This document shows positions 7,979 to 16,534 of a stretch of DNA of 64,000 nucleotides, piece by piece; the stretch's first letter is position 1, and every line of letters begins with the position of its first letter. The notes beneath the pieces were generated by a model. That model ran no database searches and had not been told where the DNA came from. It saw only the letters and a program-made list of their open reading frames with translations. The DNA comes from Paraburkholderia sp. UYCP14C. Lineage in GTDB: Bacteria; Pseudomonadota; Gammaproteobacteria; Burkholderiales; Burkholderiaceae. The stretch spans positions 124,001-188,000 of the forward strand of contig NZ_SELS01000012.1 of NCBI RefSeq assembly GCF_004197395.1. Direction: 5' to 3'. The position numbers were made by a program, and so were the translations under genes.

Positions 7979-8124
7979 CGCCAAAATCCCTACTGCCCCT
8001 TACATACAAAAGTGAAGCCGTCTCCTACGATCAGGTGGTGGGTCGTGACCAACAATGCAACCAGGTTGTGCACGACGGAGCAAGTGTCGGTGGAGTACCT
8101 CTTTTCAACTTGATGGAGGCAACC

Positions 8125-8712
8125 ATGCGCAGAAGAAACTTCCTGGGAACAGGTGCCGTAGTACTAGCGGCCACGGGTCTGGCGATGACCGGGTCTCTGG
8201 TGACGATCAGCGACGCTTTTGCCGCCGAGTCCAGCGCGGCGAAGCGACAAGAAATCGATGCCAAGGTCAACGCGACCCTGGCGAGGCTGTTCGAGACGGT
8301 CAAGGGCTCAAAAGAACTCGTCTCCAAGGCAAACGGCGTACTCGTGTTCCCGTCCGTGCTCAAGGTCGGCTTCATCGCGGGCGGCGAATACGGTGAAGGC
8401 GCTTTGCGGATAGGCGGGAAATCGGTGAGCTACTACAAGACGATATCGGGGTCGTTCGGCTTGCAGGCAGGCGCGCAGTCGAAGGCCATGATCTTCCTGT
8501 TCATGACGCACGAGGCGCTCGCCAGCTTCCGCAAATCCAGCGGCTGGTCGGTCGGTGGTGAAGGATCGGTCGCGCTCGTGAAGGTCGGAGCGAACGGAAC
8601 CATCGATACCACGACGGCCACTGAACCCGTCCAGGCGATCGTGCTGACCAATGCAGGTCTGATGGGTGACGTGTCGCTTGCCGGCACCAAGGTCTCCCGA
8701 CTGAAAATCTGA
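8125..8712 (+). CDS. exported Ysc84/SYLF-domain lipid-binding protein
   Basis: 195 residues. It starts MRRRNFLGTGAVVLAATGLA, a twin-arginine-like signal (RRRNFLG) with an AFA-A cleavage site near residue 33. The mature part shows the SYLF (Ysc84) pattern: KELVSKANGVLVFPSVLKVG, IAGGEYGEGALRIGG, SYYKTISGSFGLQAGAQSKA, then VGGEGSVALVKVGANG. Bacterial members are periplasmic or outer-membrane-associated lipid-binding proteins of unclear role. GGAGG lies before the ATG at 8125, favouring it over the ATG at 8113. The next gene starts within 10-30 nt, so the two are likely one transcript. Confidence 0.85.
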   Translation: MRRRNFLGTGAVVLAATGLAMTGSLVTISDAFAAESSAAKRQEIDAKVNATLARLFETVKGSKELVSKANGVLVFPSVLKVGFIAGGEYGEGALRIGGKSVSYYKTISGSFGLQAGAQSKAMIFLFMTHEALASFRKSSGWSVGGEGSVALVKVGANGTIDTTTATEPVQAIVLTNAGLMGDVSLAGTKVSRLKI

Positions 8713-8720
8713 CGACGGAG

Positions 8721-10838
8721 TTGAATTCAGGCCCAATCGTGAACGAGCCCCCCAACGCGCCGATACCCGCGCCGGAAGACCCTACCGGTTCGCCCTGGCA
8801 TACCGGTGAGCTGTCATTGCAGCGGCGCGTGGGCGTCGTGAAGCAAATGGACGAACAGGGACGTCGCGTCGTGCGCGATGTTCTGCTCGACCAGCATCGC
8901 GACTTCTATCCGCTGATTCCGTTCGTCGCGCTCGGCGCCGTCGATGCGGCAGGCGACGTGTGGGCCACGCTGCTCGCCGGCGAACCGGGGTTCATGCAGG
9001 CAACCACCCCCCACGCACTGCGGGTGAACGCGATGCGCGATCCGCACGATCCGGCCTGCGCGGGAATCTACGATGGCGCGTCCGTGGCGCTCGTCGGCGT
9101 CGAGCTGCATACGCGGCGGCGCAATCGCCTGAACGGCGTCGTGCGGAACTGCGACGCGCTCTCGTTCGAGGTCGGTGTCAGGCAGTCGTTCGGCAATTGC
9201 AACCGGTACATTCAGGCGCGTCACTTCGAGTTCGTGCGGCCACCCGAGGTGGCGGCGACGCAGGCGCCCCAGCACCTGCCGCGTCTCGATGCGCGCGCCG
9301 TAGCGTTGATCACCGCGGCGGATACGCTATTCGTCGCTTCATACGTCGATCGTCACGACGCCAGCCGCGAAGTCGACGTCTCTCATCGCGGCGGCAAGCG
9401 CGGCTTCGTGCGCGTCGATGAGCACGGCGTACTGACGGTGCCCGACTTCTCGGGCAACCTGTTCTTCAATACGCTCGGTAATTTTCTGTCGAATCCGAAA
9501 GCGGGGCTCGTGTTCGTCGACTTCGCCACGGGCGATCTGCTGCAGCTGACCGGCGACGCCGAGGTCGAGCTCGATTCGCCCGAGATCGCGACCTTCCGCG
9601 GCGCCGAACGGATGTGGCGCTTTACGCCGCGACGGATCGTCCATCGGGCTGCCGCGATGCCGTTGCGATGGACGCTGACCGAGGACGGTTTCTCGCCCTT
9701 CTCCACCATGACGGGGAGTTGGGAAGAGAGCGCCGAACGAATGGGAGCGATCCAGCACGCGCAGGCCTGGCGGCCGTTCCGGATCAGGAAGATCGTCGAT
9801 GAGAGTCTGGTGATCCGCTCGTTTCATCTGGAACCGGCCGATGGGCTCGGAACGATCCCGCACCTGGCCGGGCAACACTTGCCGATTCGCGTGACGCGCG
9901 CCACGGGGGAAGCGCCGTTGATCCGCACGTACACGTTGTCAGTCGCGCCGTCCGACGGCTTCTACCGGATCAGCGTCAAGCGCGACGGCGCCGTCTCGCG
10001 GCATCTGCACGACGCGCTGCGCGAAGGCGATCTGATCGAAGCGCGCGCGCCTGCCGGAAACTTCACGATCGATGCGCTGGAGCGCCGGCCCGCGGTACTG
10101 CTGGCCGGTGGCATCGGCGTCACGCCGATGCTTGCGATGTTGCGCCACCTCGTCTACGAAGGCGTTCGTAAGAGGCGTGTTCGTCCGACCTGGTTCTACT
10201 ATTCGGCGCGCTCGGTTGCGGAGCGGGCATTCGATACCGAGATCGCGCAGCTCGTCGAGAAGGCGCGAGGGGCCGTCAAGGTCACCCGGCTGTTGACTGA
10301 TGTCGAAGGCGCGGTCGAACGGCAGGACTACGATGTGGTCGGCCGACTCGATGTCGATGTGCTGCGCGCGACGCTGCCGTTCGATGACTTCGACTTCTAC
10401 CTGTGCGGGCCCAGTGGCTTTACGCAAGGGCTCTATGACGGCTTGCGCGCGCTGTCGATCTCGGACAAGCGCGTTCATGCGGAATCGTTCGGGCCGGCTG
10501 GTCTCAAGCGGAGCCTGGACCGGTGTACCGAGGTCGAGAACGCGCATGCGCCTGCTCAGGGGGAGGTTCCAGTCATGTTCGTGGCTTCCGGCAAGGAAGC
10601 ACGCTGGACACCCGATGACGGTTCGTTGCTCGAGCTTGCCGAGGCGCGGGGGCTGACGCCCGAATATGGCTGTCGCGCTGGGGTCTGCGGCGCGTGCCGG
10701 GCGCGCATCATCGAAGGCGCGGTCGCCTATCGGGAGCCGCCGTCGCTGGATGTCGCCGAAAACGAAGCGTTGATCTGTTGTGCCGTGCCTGCGGCTGGCG
10801 ATGGAACGGGCACGGGGCGGTTGATGCTGGATCTATGA
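8721..10838 (+). CDS. fusion oxidoreductase: PNPOx-like domain, ferredoxin-NADP reductase domain and [2Fe-2S] ferredoxin domain
   Basis: 705 residues with three modules. Residues about 1-330 resemble the pyridoxamine-phosphate-oxidase-like FMN-binding split barrel (FVASYVDRHDASREVDVSHR, GLVFVDFATGDLLQLTGDAE). About 350-590 is an FNR/phthalate-dioxygenase-reductase module (RTYTLSVAPSDGFYRISVKR, GGIGVTPMLAMLR, FYLCGPSGF). About 610-705 is a plant-type ferredoxin with Cys651-x4-Cys656-x2-Cys659 and Cys686/687. Electrons could pass from NAD(P)H through flavin and [2Fe-2S] to the PNPOx-like domain or an outside partner. The start is TTG 8721 or GTG 8739; neither has a clear ribosome binding site. 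It is coupled to the Ysc84-like gene. Confidence 0.85.
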   Translation: MNSGPIVNEPPNAPIPAPEDPTGSPWHTGELSLQRRVGVVKQMDEQGRRVVRDVLLDQHRDFYPLIPFVALGAVDAAGDVWATLLAGEPGFMQATTPHALRVNAMRDPHDPACAGIYDGASVALVGVELHTRRRNRLNGVVRNCDALSFEVGVRQSFGNCNRYIQARHFEFVRPPEVAATQAPQHLPRLDARAVALITAADTLFVASYVDRHDASREVDVSHRGGKRGFVRVDEHGVLTVPDFSGNLFFNTLGNFLSNPKAGLVFVDFATGDLLQLTGDAEVELDSPEIATFRGAERMWRFTPRRIVHRAAAMPLRWTLTEDGFSPFSTMTGSWEESAERMGAIQHAQAWRPFRIRKIVDESLVIRSFHLEPADGLGTIPHLAGQHLPIRVTRATGEAPLIRTYTLSVAPSDGFYRISVKRDGAVSRHLHDALREGDLIEARAPAGNFTIDALERRPAVLLAGGIGVTPMLAMLRHLVYEGVRKRRVRPTWFYYSARSVAERAFDTEIAQLVEKARGAVKVTRLLTDVEGAVERQDYDVVGRLDVDVLRATLPFDDFDFYLCGPSGFTQGLYDGLRALSISDKRVHAESFGPAGLKRSLDRCTEVENAHAPAQGEVPVMFVASGKEARWTPDDGSLLELAEARGLTPEYGCRAGVCGACRARIIEGAVAYREPPSLDVAENEALICCAVPAAGDGTGTGRLMLDL

Positions 10839-10893
10839 TTCGACCCGCCGCCCAGAAAGCTCGCCGTTCGCCAATACGTTGTCTGTGCACCGG

Positions 10894-11151
10894 TCACCGG
10901 ACCCGTGCGAACGCTCGCAGCACAGCGTCGCCACGCGGCGTCACGCGCGGAAACCGCAAGCCCGACCCCGTCGGCTCGCTCGCAATCAACTGAAGCTCGC
11001 GCAGCGCGCCAAGCTCTGCCCGGTCCGAATCAATTCGTTCAGGCGCATCCTTCAACAGCAACAACGTGGCCACTTCGTGCGGGCTCAACATGTCGTCGGT
11101 TACCTCTCGGTTGGAACGGAGAACGGCAATCAAATCCGGCCATGGCGACAT
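10894..11151 (-). CDS. hypothetical protein, winged-helix-like
   Basis: 85 residues from the ATG at 11151 (MSPWPDLIAVLRSNREVTDD). The segment LSPHEVATLLLLKDAPERID followed by ELGALRELQLIASEPTGSGL and a basic RFPRVTPRGDAVL looks like a small winged-helix fold, but no family is recognised. The frame stays open upstream into the phasin-like gene; the shorter form avoids that overlap. It follows the phasin-like gene by 49 nt on the same strand and is probably co-transcribed. Confidence 0.5.
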   Translation of the reverse strand: MSPWPDLIAVLRSNREVTDDMLSPHEVATLLLLKDAPERIDSDRAELGALRELQLIASEPTGSGLRFPRVTPRGDAVLRAFARVR

Positions 11152-11200
11152 CAGCCGCACATGAAAACCGGACCCGGAAGATTGTGTGAAAGACTGTCGC

Positions 11201-11743
11201 CTAGCGCGTCGACGAGCGCCGTGCGCGGGGCGGATTTCGGCGTTCCGTCGTGCCGGGAGTCGGCTTCGCGACGCGCTCGAGAATGGCACGCGCCATCTCC
11301 CCTGCGTGTGCCTCGGCGACGGACTCGCCTTCCGGCTGCACCTCCAGCGGCGCGGCTTCGGCCGTCATCGCGTCGACGCCCGCTGCGCGGGCTGGCACGC
11401 CAGCGGACATGGCGTCCTCCTGATGCTCATGCCCGTCGTCGTGATGGCTGGCGGCGTCGCGCGGTCTGGTTGCTTCCAACGCGATGTCCAAGCAGCCGCG
11501 CGCGTACCCGGCGAACTGCTGGGCAAGCCAAGGCATCACATCCGCCTGACGCCGGATGAACTGTTCAGGTGTCTGGGCCAGCAATACGCTTTCCCAGCGC
11601 AGTGCGGCACCTGTGACCGCGGACCTGCACGTATCCATGTTCAGCCGGATCAGCGCGGAAAAGCCGGCGAGGAGCTGGTCGGGCAGTGGCGATACATCGG
11701 GTGAAACGGGTAGGACAAATGGCATCTGTTTAGAGCTGCTCAC
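11201..11743 (-). CDS. phasin family-like protein
   Basis: 180 residues with a GTG start at 11743. The N-terminal 90 residues (DQLLAGFSALIRLNMDTCRS, ALRWESVLLAQTPEQFIRRQ, MPWLAQQFAGYARGCLDIAL) are an amphipathic helical stretch like polyhydroxyalkanoate granule phasins. The rest is a low-complexity Ala/Glu/His/Arg tail ending in basic residues (PPRARRSSTR). Phasins coat PHA granules and can bind DNA through basic tails. A sigma-70-like promoter lies upstream inside an inverted repeat. Family assignment is moderate because phasins are poorly conserved. Confidence 0.55.
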   Translation of the reverse strand: MSSSKQMPFVLPVSPDVSPLPDQLLAGFSALIRLNMDTCRSAVTGAALRWESVLLAQTPEQFIRRQADVMPWLAQQFAGYARGCLDIALEATRPRDAASHHDDGHEHQEDAMSAGVPARAAGVDAMTAEAAPLEVQPEGESVAEAHAGEMARAILERVAKPTPGTTERRNPPRARRSSTR

Positions 11744-11843
11744 GGGATATCTCTCAGGTTCTCGTGGACACGGCGAGCGCTGCCGCTGCGGTTCGTGAAG
11801 CTCGTTCCCAAACCGGGCCGTTGGCCGGGCAGACGGTCTGACG

Positions 11844-11887
11844 CCGACTTAGAGCAGTTATTCTAACTTTGTTAAGTCGGACGACAA
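11844..11887 (-). promoter_or_regulatory. sigma-70 type promoter inside an inverted repeat, ahead of the phasin-like operon
   Basis: On the minus strand TTGTCG (11887-11882) and TAGAAT (11865-11860) are 16 bp apart. CCGACTTA (11844-11851) and TAAGTCGG (11873-11880) form perfect 8-bp arms flanking the -10 and overlapping the spacer, so a repressor could occlude it. The remainder of 11744-12040 shows nothing else. Confidence 0.5.
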
Positions 11888-12040
11888 TTTTAACGGGCCA
11901 GGGAGTTTCCCCAATATGTGGGAAATCGTCGCCTATGCTGAATGGGTCGCACACGTGCGGCTCATGCGACGTTGGTGTCCCGTTAGGAAGGGCGGCGGCA
12001 GGACGGCTGCCGGTCGTCAACGTCCGGTGCCGTCATCGCT

Positions 12041-12421
12041 TCATCGGCATGCGCTGCCCGCGTCCGGCGAAGCGACGAAATGCCCCGGCGTCACGCCGAC
12101 CGCGCGCCGGAAATGTCGGCCGAGGTGACTCTGATCGAAAAACCCGACCTCGGCAGCGACCTCACATGGCGGGACGCCGTCGCGCAATAGCCGCTTCGCG
12201 TGCTGGATCCGCACCAGACAAACATAACGATGCGGCGAGATGCCCACCTCTTTGCGGAACAGCGTCGCGAAGCGCGACACACTCAACCCGGCCGTCGCCG
12301 CGAGCGTCGCGAGACCGACCGGCTGCGCGAACGAGCTTTCGATAAAGGCCACGGCCCGTCTGATCGCACGCGACGTCACCACGGTCGTATCGCTGGCGGC
12401 GTAGTCGAAGATTCCAGTCAT
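12041..12421 (-). CDS. AraC-type HTH-only transcriptional regulator
   Basis: 126 residues consisting almost only of the two-HTH AraC DNA-binding domain (VGLATLAATAGLSVSRFATL, GISPHRYVCLVRIQHAKRLL, VAAEVGFFDQSHLGRHFRRA). There is no sensor domain, as in MarA/SoxS-sized regulators. AAGGG lies 7 nt before the ATG. It sits directly downstream of the oligopeptide ABC operon on the same strand and is closely similar to the protein at 21766-22167, another regulator of the amine block. Without an effector domain, activity would depend on expression level or a partner. Confidence 0.82.
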   Translation of the reverse strand: MTGIFDYAASDTTVVTSRAIRRAVAFIESSFAQPVGLATLAATAGLSVSRFATLFRKEVGISPHRYVCLVRIQHAKRLLRDGVPPCEVAAEVGFFDQSHLGRHFRRAVGVTPGHFVASPDAGSACR

Positions 12422-12486
12422 GTCGTATCCCTTCGGGCCACAATGTCAGGCGCTCCACGGCGGACATCGCGTAGCGCGAGTTCGCA

Positions 12487-14445
12487 TCAGACTCGCAGCG
12501 TGGCGGACTGCGCATCTCCGCCCGCCGCCGTGGCGCCGTCCAGGGGCCCGTTCTGGTATTGCTCCAGCTCCGCTTCGCTGCGATGGCACAGCACCTGCGC
12601 GCCGCTCGCGAGCGTGCGCGCGGCCGGCGGCGTGCGATTGCAGACTCCATCGATGCGCATCGGACAGCGCGCGAGAAACGTGCACAGTTGCGGCTCGTTG
12701 TCCGGCTCGCCGATCGGCGGCAGCGTCTGGTGGCAACGCTCGCCCGCTTCTTCGAGCCAGCCGGCGCGAAGTTCCGGCGCGGACGACACCAGCAGATGCG
12801 AATACGGGTGGTACGGCGGCGCCGACAACGCTTCGCGGTTGCCCGCCTCGACGCGGTGCCCCGCGTACAGCACGACGATGTCGTCACTGATCGCACGCAC
12901 CTTGGCGATGTCGTGCGTGATGAACAGATACGACACACCAAGCTTTTTCTGCAGATCGCGCAGCAGTTCGAGAATGGCTGCGCCGACCACCGTATCGAGC
13001 GCGGAGGTGACTTCATCGCACAGGATCAGCTTGGGTTCGGCCGCCAGCGCCCGCGCGAGATTCACGCGCTGCTTCTGCCCGCCCGACAACTCCCCAGTGC
13101 GCCGCTGCGCCAGTTCGGCAGGCAGGCGCACGAGGCCGAGCAGTTCGGCGACCCGGCGCCGCGCGGCCTCGCCCTTCATGCCGTGATAGAACTTCAACGG
13201 GCGCGCCAGCGTGCGCTCGACCGTATGCGTCGGATTGAGCGCGGTATCCGCGTTCTGGAACACGATCTGGATACAGCGAAACTGTTCGCGGCTGCGTCGG
13301 CTCAGGTTGGCGGCAAGCGGCTCACCGTCGAGCAGCAGCTTGCCGCGCGCCATCGGCACGAGCCCCGCGATCACCTTCGCGAGCGTGGTCTTGCCCGAGC
13401 CCGATTCGCCGATCACGCCCACCGTCTGGCCACGGCCGATCGCGAGGTCGACGTCGCGCAGAATCACCTTGTGCGGCCAGCCCTGTGAGTCGGTGCCGCC
13501 GTAGCCGGCCGTCAGGCCGCGCAGTTCGAGCAGCGGCGCGGCGTTGCGCTGCGCTGCGCCCGGCGCGGCCGCGCTCGAGGCAGCGGGAGCGACAGGCGTC
13601 ACCGCGGCGATCAGGCTTTGCGTATACGGATGGGCCGGCGCATGCAGAATCTGCTCGGTGCGGCCCGTTTCGCGAATTTCACCGTTGCTCAGCACGACGA
13701 TGCGATCCGCCATCTGCGCCACCACGGCCAGATCGTGGGACACATAGACGGCGGTCATGCCGCATTGCCGGATGACACCGCGAAACGCCTGCAGCACGTC
13801 GATCTGCGTCGTGACGTCGAGCGCCGTGGTCGGTTCGTCGAGGATCACGAGCGACGGGTCGGTGATCAGCGCCATCGCCGCCATCAGCCGCTGCAACTGG
13901 CCGCCCGACACCTGGTGCGGATAGCGCAGGCCGATCTTCTGCGGATCCGGCAGCGCGAGCGCGCGGAACAGTTCGACCGCCTTGGCCTGCGCCGCGCGCT
14001 TGCTGAGCGTGCCGTGAATCAGCGCGCTTTCGATCACCTGGTCCATGATCGAGCGCGCCGGGTTGAACGCGGCCGCCGCGCTTTGCGCGATATAGGCGAC
14101 CTTGCGGCCACGCAATCCCTCGAGTGCTTTCGGCGAGAGTCCGAGCACGTCGGTGTCGCCGACCCGGATCGAGCCGCCCGCGATGCGGCAGCCGTTGCGT
14201 GCATGGCCCATCAGCGACAGCGCGATCGTGGTCTTGCCCGAGCCCGATTCGCCGATCAGTGCGAGCACCTCGCCACCCGCGATCTCGAAGTCGATGTCGT
14301 GCACGATCGTCGTGTCCGGCTCGCCGGGCCGGCTTCCCACCACGCGCAGGCCGCGCACTTCGACCAGATTGGACGACCCTGACGCCGCGGTCTCCGGGAC
14401 GGCCGCAAAGGCCGTGTCAGCACGTCTGAACAGGTGTGCCATCAT
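12487..14445 (-). CDS. oligopeptide/nickel-type ABC transporter, fused double ATP-binding protein
   Basis: 652 residues containing two complete ATPase domains, i.e. a DppD-DppF-like fusion. First domain: Walker A GESGSGKT near residue 65, signature VSGGQLQR, Walker B VILDEPTTALD. Second: GESGSGKTTLAKV near 355, LSGGQKQRVNLARALAAEP, LILCDEVTSALD, with a C-terminal oligopeptide-transporter extension containing cysteines (CHQTLPPIGEP, CTFLARCPMRIDGVC). The start at 14445 overlaps the upstream permease stop (TGATG) and has GGAGG six bases ahead. It powers the transporter encoded by the next three genes. Confidence 0.92.
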   Translation of the reverse strand: MMAHLFRRADTAFAAVPETAASGSSNLVEVRGLRVVGSRPGEPDTTIVHDIDFEIAGGEVLALIGESGSGKTTIALSLMGHARNGCRIAGGSIRVGDTDVLGLSPKALEGLRGRKVAYIAQSAAAAFNPARSIMDQVIESALIHGTLSKRAAQAKAVELFRALALPDPQKIGLRYPHQVSGGQLQRLMAAMALITDPSLVILDEPTTALDVTTQIDVLQAFRGVIRQCGMTAVYVSHDLAVVAQMADRIVVLSNGEIRETGRTEQILHAPAHPYTQSLIAAVTPVAPAASSAAAPGAAQRNAAPLLELRGLTAGYGGTDSQGWPHKVILRDVDLAIGRGQTVGVIGESGSGKTTLAKVIAGLVPMARGKLLLDGEPLAANLSRRSREQFRCIQIVFQNADTALNPTHTVERTLARPLKFYHGMKGEAARRRVAELLGLVRLPAELAQRRTGELSGGQKQRVNLARALAAEPKLILCDEVTSALDTVVGAAILELLRDLQKKLGVSYLFITHDIAKVRAISDDIVVLYAGHRVEAGNREALSAPPYHPYSHLLVSSAPELRAGWLEEAGERCHQTLPPIGEPDNEPQLCTFLARCPMRIDGVCNRTPPAARTLASGAQVLCHRSEAELEQYQNGPLDGATAAGGDAQSATLRV

Positions 14446-15437
14446 CAATGACCTCCATCGGCTTCGGGCATGCTCTTGCGGCGTCCACGATGCGGCAGTC
14501 CGTCGATCAGCAGGTTCACGCCGACCGTCAGCACCGCGATCGCGATGGCGGGCAGGATCACGACGGGCACGCCTTCACCGAGGCCGGCGATGTTCTCGCG
14601 CACCAGCGAGCCGAGATCGGCATACGGCGGCTGCACGCCGAGACCGAGAAAGCTCAGGCTGCTGAGCAGCAGCACGACGAACGTGAAACGCAGTCCGGTG
14701 TCGGCGAGCATCGGGTGAATCATGTTCGGCAGCATCTCGAAGCACGCGATGTAGAGCGCGCTTTCGCCGCGCGCCCGGGCGACCTGCACATATTCGAGCG
14801 TGCCGATATTGACCGCGAGCGAGCGGGCGATCCGGTATGAGCCCGGCATGTAGCTGATCGCCGCTGTCGCGATCAGCAACGGCAGCGACGAGCCGAACGC
14901 GGCGACGATCATCAGCGCGAACATCTTCGACGGAATCGACGTGACCGCATCGAGCAGCCGGCTCATGGTTTCGTCGATATGGCGGCCGGCCACGGCCGCG
15001 AGCAGCCCCAGCATCGTGCCCGTGAGCGCCGCGAGCAGCGCGGCGGCGAGCGCCAGCACGACCGTCAGCCGCATGCCGTAGATGATGCGGGTCAGCATGT
15101 CGCGGCCCAGGTAGTCGGAGCCGAGCGGCAGTTTCGCGCTGAAGCCGGCGAAGACGTCGGGCGTGATGATCGCGCCGACCGAATGCGGCGCGATCCACGG
15201 CGCGAACGCCGCGATGAACAGCGCGCCGCTCACCATCGTCAGACCGATCCAGCCGCCGGTCGACAGATTCATGCGTTGCGCGACGCTGCGACGGCGCACC
15301 GGCCGAGGTGCCGGGCCGCCGCCGCCCTGCCAGGAGCGTGCCGGCTCCGCGCCCTCCGGCAACGTGCTGCTGCGCTGCACCGGTTCGAGCGCGCCGAGTG
15401 GGTGACGCGAATCGGAAGAAGGTCGAAGAGTCGTCAT
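14445..15437 (-). CDS. oligopeptide-type ABC transporter permease (DppC-like)
   Basis: 330 residues. An unusual Pro/Gly/Arg-rich cytoplasmic N-terminus (about 1-55) is followed by a membrane segment (GWIGLTMVSGALFIAAFAPW), the DppC hallmark LGSDYLGRDMLTRIIYGMRL, and about five more helices. The ATPase-contact loop is ARARGESALYIACFEMLPNM. The start at 15437 overlaps the stop of the preceding permease gene (ATGA), a sign of translational coupling; the frame is open further upstream but only as an overlap. Partner of the DppB-like permease. Confidence 0.9.
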   Translation of the reverse strand: MTTLRPSSDSRHPLGALEPVQRSSTLPEGAEPARSWQGGGGPAPRPVRRRSVAQRMNLSTGGWIGLTMVSGALFIAAFAPWIAPHSVGAIITPDVFAGFSAKLPLGSDYLGRDMLTRIIYGMRLTVVLALAAALLAALTGTMLGLLAAVAGRHIDETMSRLLDAVTSIPSKMFALMIVAAFGSSLPLLIATAAISYMPGSYRIARSLAVNIGTLEYVQVARARGESALYIACFEMLPNMIHPMLADTGLRFTFVVLLLSSLSFLGLGVQPPYADLGSLVRENIAGLGEGVPVVILPAIAIAVLTVGVNLLIDGLPHRGRRKSMPEADGGH

Positions 15438-16387
15438 GTCCGCAGCCTCGGGTTCGAGATGATGGCGCACAGGTCGGCTAGCAGCACGAGCATCAGATAG
15501 CCGAGACAGAACAGCAGCGTGCAGGCCTGTACCAGCGGGAAGTCGCGGTTGCTCACCGCGTCGACCATCAGGCTGGCGAGGCCCGGGTAGTTGAAGATCG
15601 TCTCGACGACGATCACGCCGCCAAGCAGATAAGACAGGCTCAGCGCGATCGCGTTGGCGATCGGGCCGATCGCATTCGGCAGTGCGTGGCGCAGTACCAC
15701 GCGCGCGGGGCTCGCACCCTTCAGCATCGCCATTTCCACATACGACGAACTGAGTTGCTCGATCACCGCGGCGCGCGTCATGCGGGCCATCTGCGCGATC
15801 ACGACCGCGCACAGCGTGACGACCGGCATCGCATAGGCGCGCAGAAAGTCGTGCAGGCTCTCGATGTCGCCGCTGTACGACAGCGCGGACAGCCAATGCA
15901 GCTTGACGGCCAGCACCAGCACCGCGAGCGTCGCGATCAGGAACTCGGGGGTGGCGACCAGCGACAGCGTACCGAGGCTCACGATGCGGTCGATCAGCGA
16001 CTCGCGCTTGACCGCTGCCAGGATGCCCGCCGACACCGCGATCGGCACCGACACCGCGGTGGTGATCGCCGCGAGGGTCAGCGACTTCGGCAAGCGCCCT
16101 TCGATCAGTTCGGAGACCGGAAGATTATTCGACAGCGACACGCCGAAGTTCGCGTGCAGCAGACCGACGAGCCAATGGAAATAGCGCAGGTACGCCGGCT
16201 GGTCGAGACCGAACTGCTGGCGCAGCGCCGCGACCGTTTCGGCCGTTGCCGCCTGGCCGAGTGCGGCCTGCGCGGCATCGCCGGGCAACAGATTGGTGAT
16301 CACGAAGATGATGATGGAGACGATCACCAGCGTCAGCGCAGTGACGGCGATGCGCCGGCCGATCAACTGGGCGATATTCCCGTTCAT
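15434..16387 (-). CDS. oligopeptide-type ABC transporter permease (DppB-like)
   Basis: 317 residues, about six transmembrane helices. The N-terminal helix ALTLVIVSIIIFVITNLLPG and the QFGLDQPAYLRYFHWLVGLL segment are DppB hallmarks; the ATPase-contact loop is MLKGASPARVVLRHALPNAI. GGAGG lies 8 nt before the ATG at 16387, favouring it over 16393. It is second in the operon (binding protein, DppB, DppC, double ATPase), with about 150 bp between it and the binding-protein gene. Confidence 0.92.
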   Translation of the reverse strand: MNGNIAQLIGRRIAVTALTLVIVSIIIFVITNLLPGDAAQAALGQAATAETVAALRQQFGLDQPAYLRYFHWLVGLLHANFGVSLSNNLPVSELIEGRLPKSLTLAAITTAVSVPIAVSAGILAAVKRESLIDRIVSLGTLSLVATPEFLIATLAVLVLAVKLHWLSALSYSGDIESLHDFLRAYAMPVVTLCAVVIAQMARMTRAAVIEQLSSSYVEMAMLKGASPARVVLRHALPNAIGPIANAIALSLSYLLGGVIVVETIFNYPGLASLMVDAVSNRDFPLVQACTLLFCLGYLMLVLLADLCAIISNPRLRT

Positions 16388-16534
16388 TGGCATGACCTCC
16401 TCGGTTGAGGCTTTGGGGCACGGCGCGCGGTTGCGCGCGTCGTGCCGCTCATCGCCGTTGCGGCTGCCCGCAGCGAACGGCGCGGCGGGGTCGCCCCCGC
16501 ACGTGCGCGTGCCGCTGCGGTGCGCTTCAGTACG

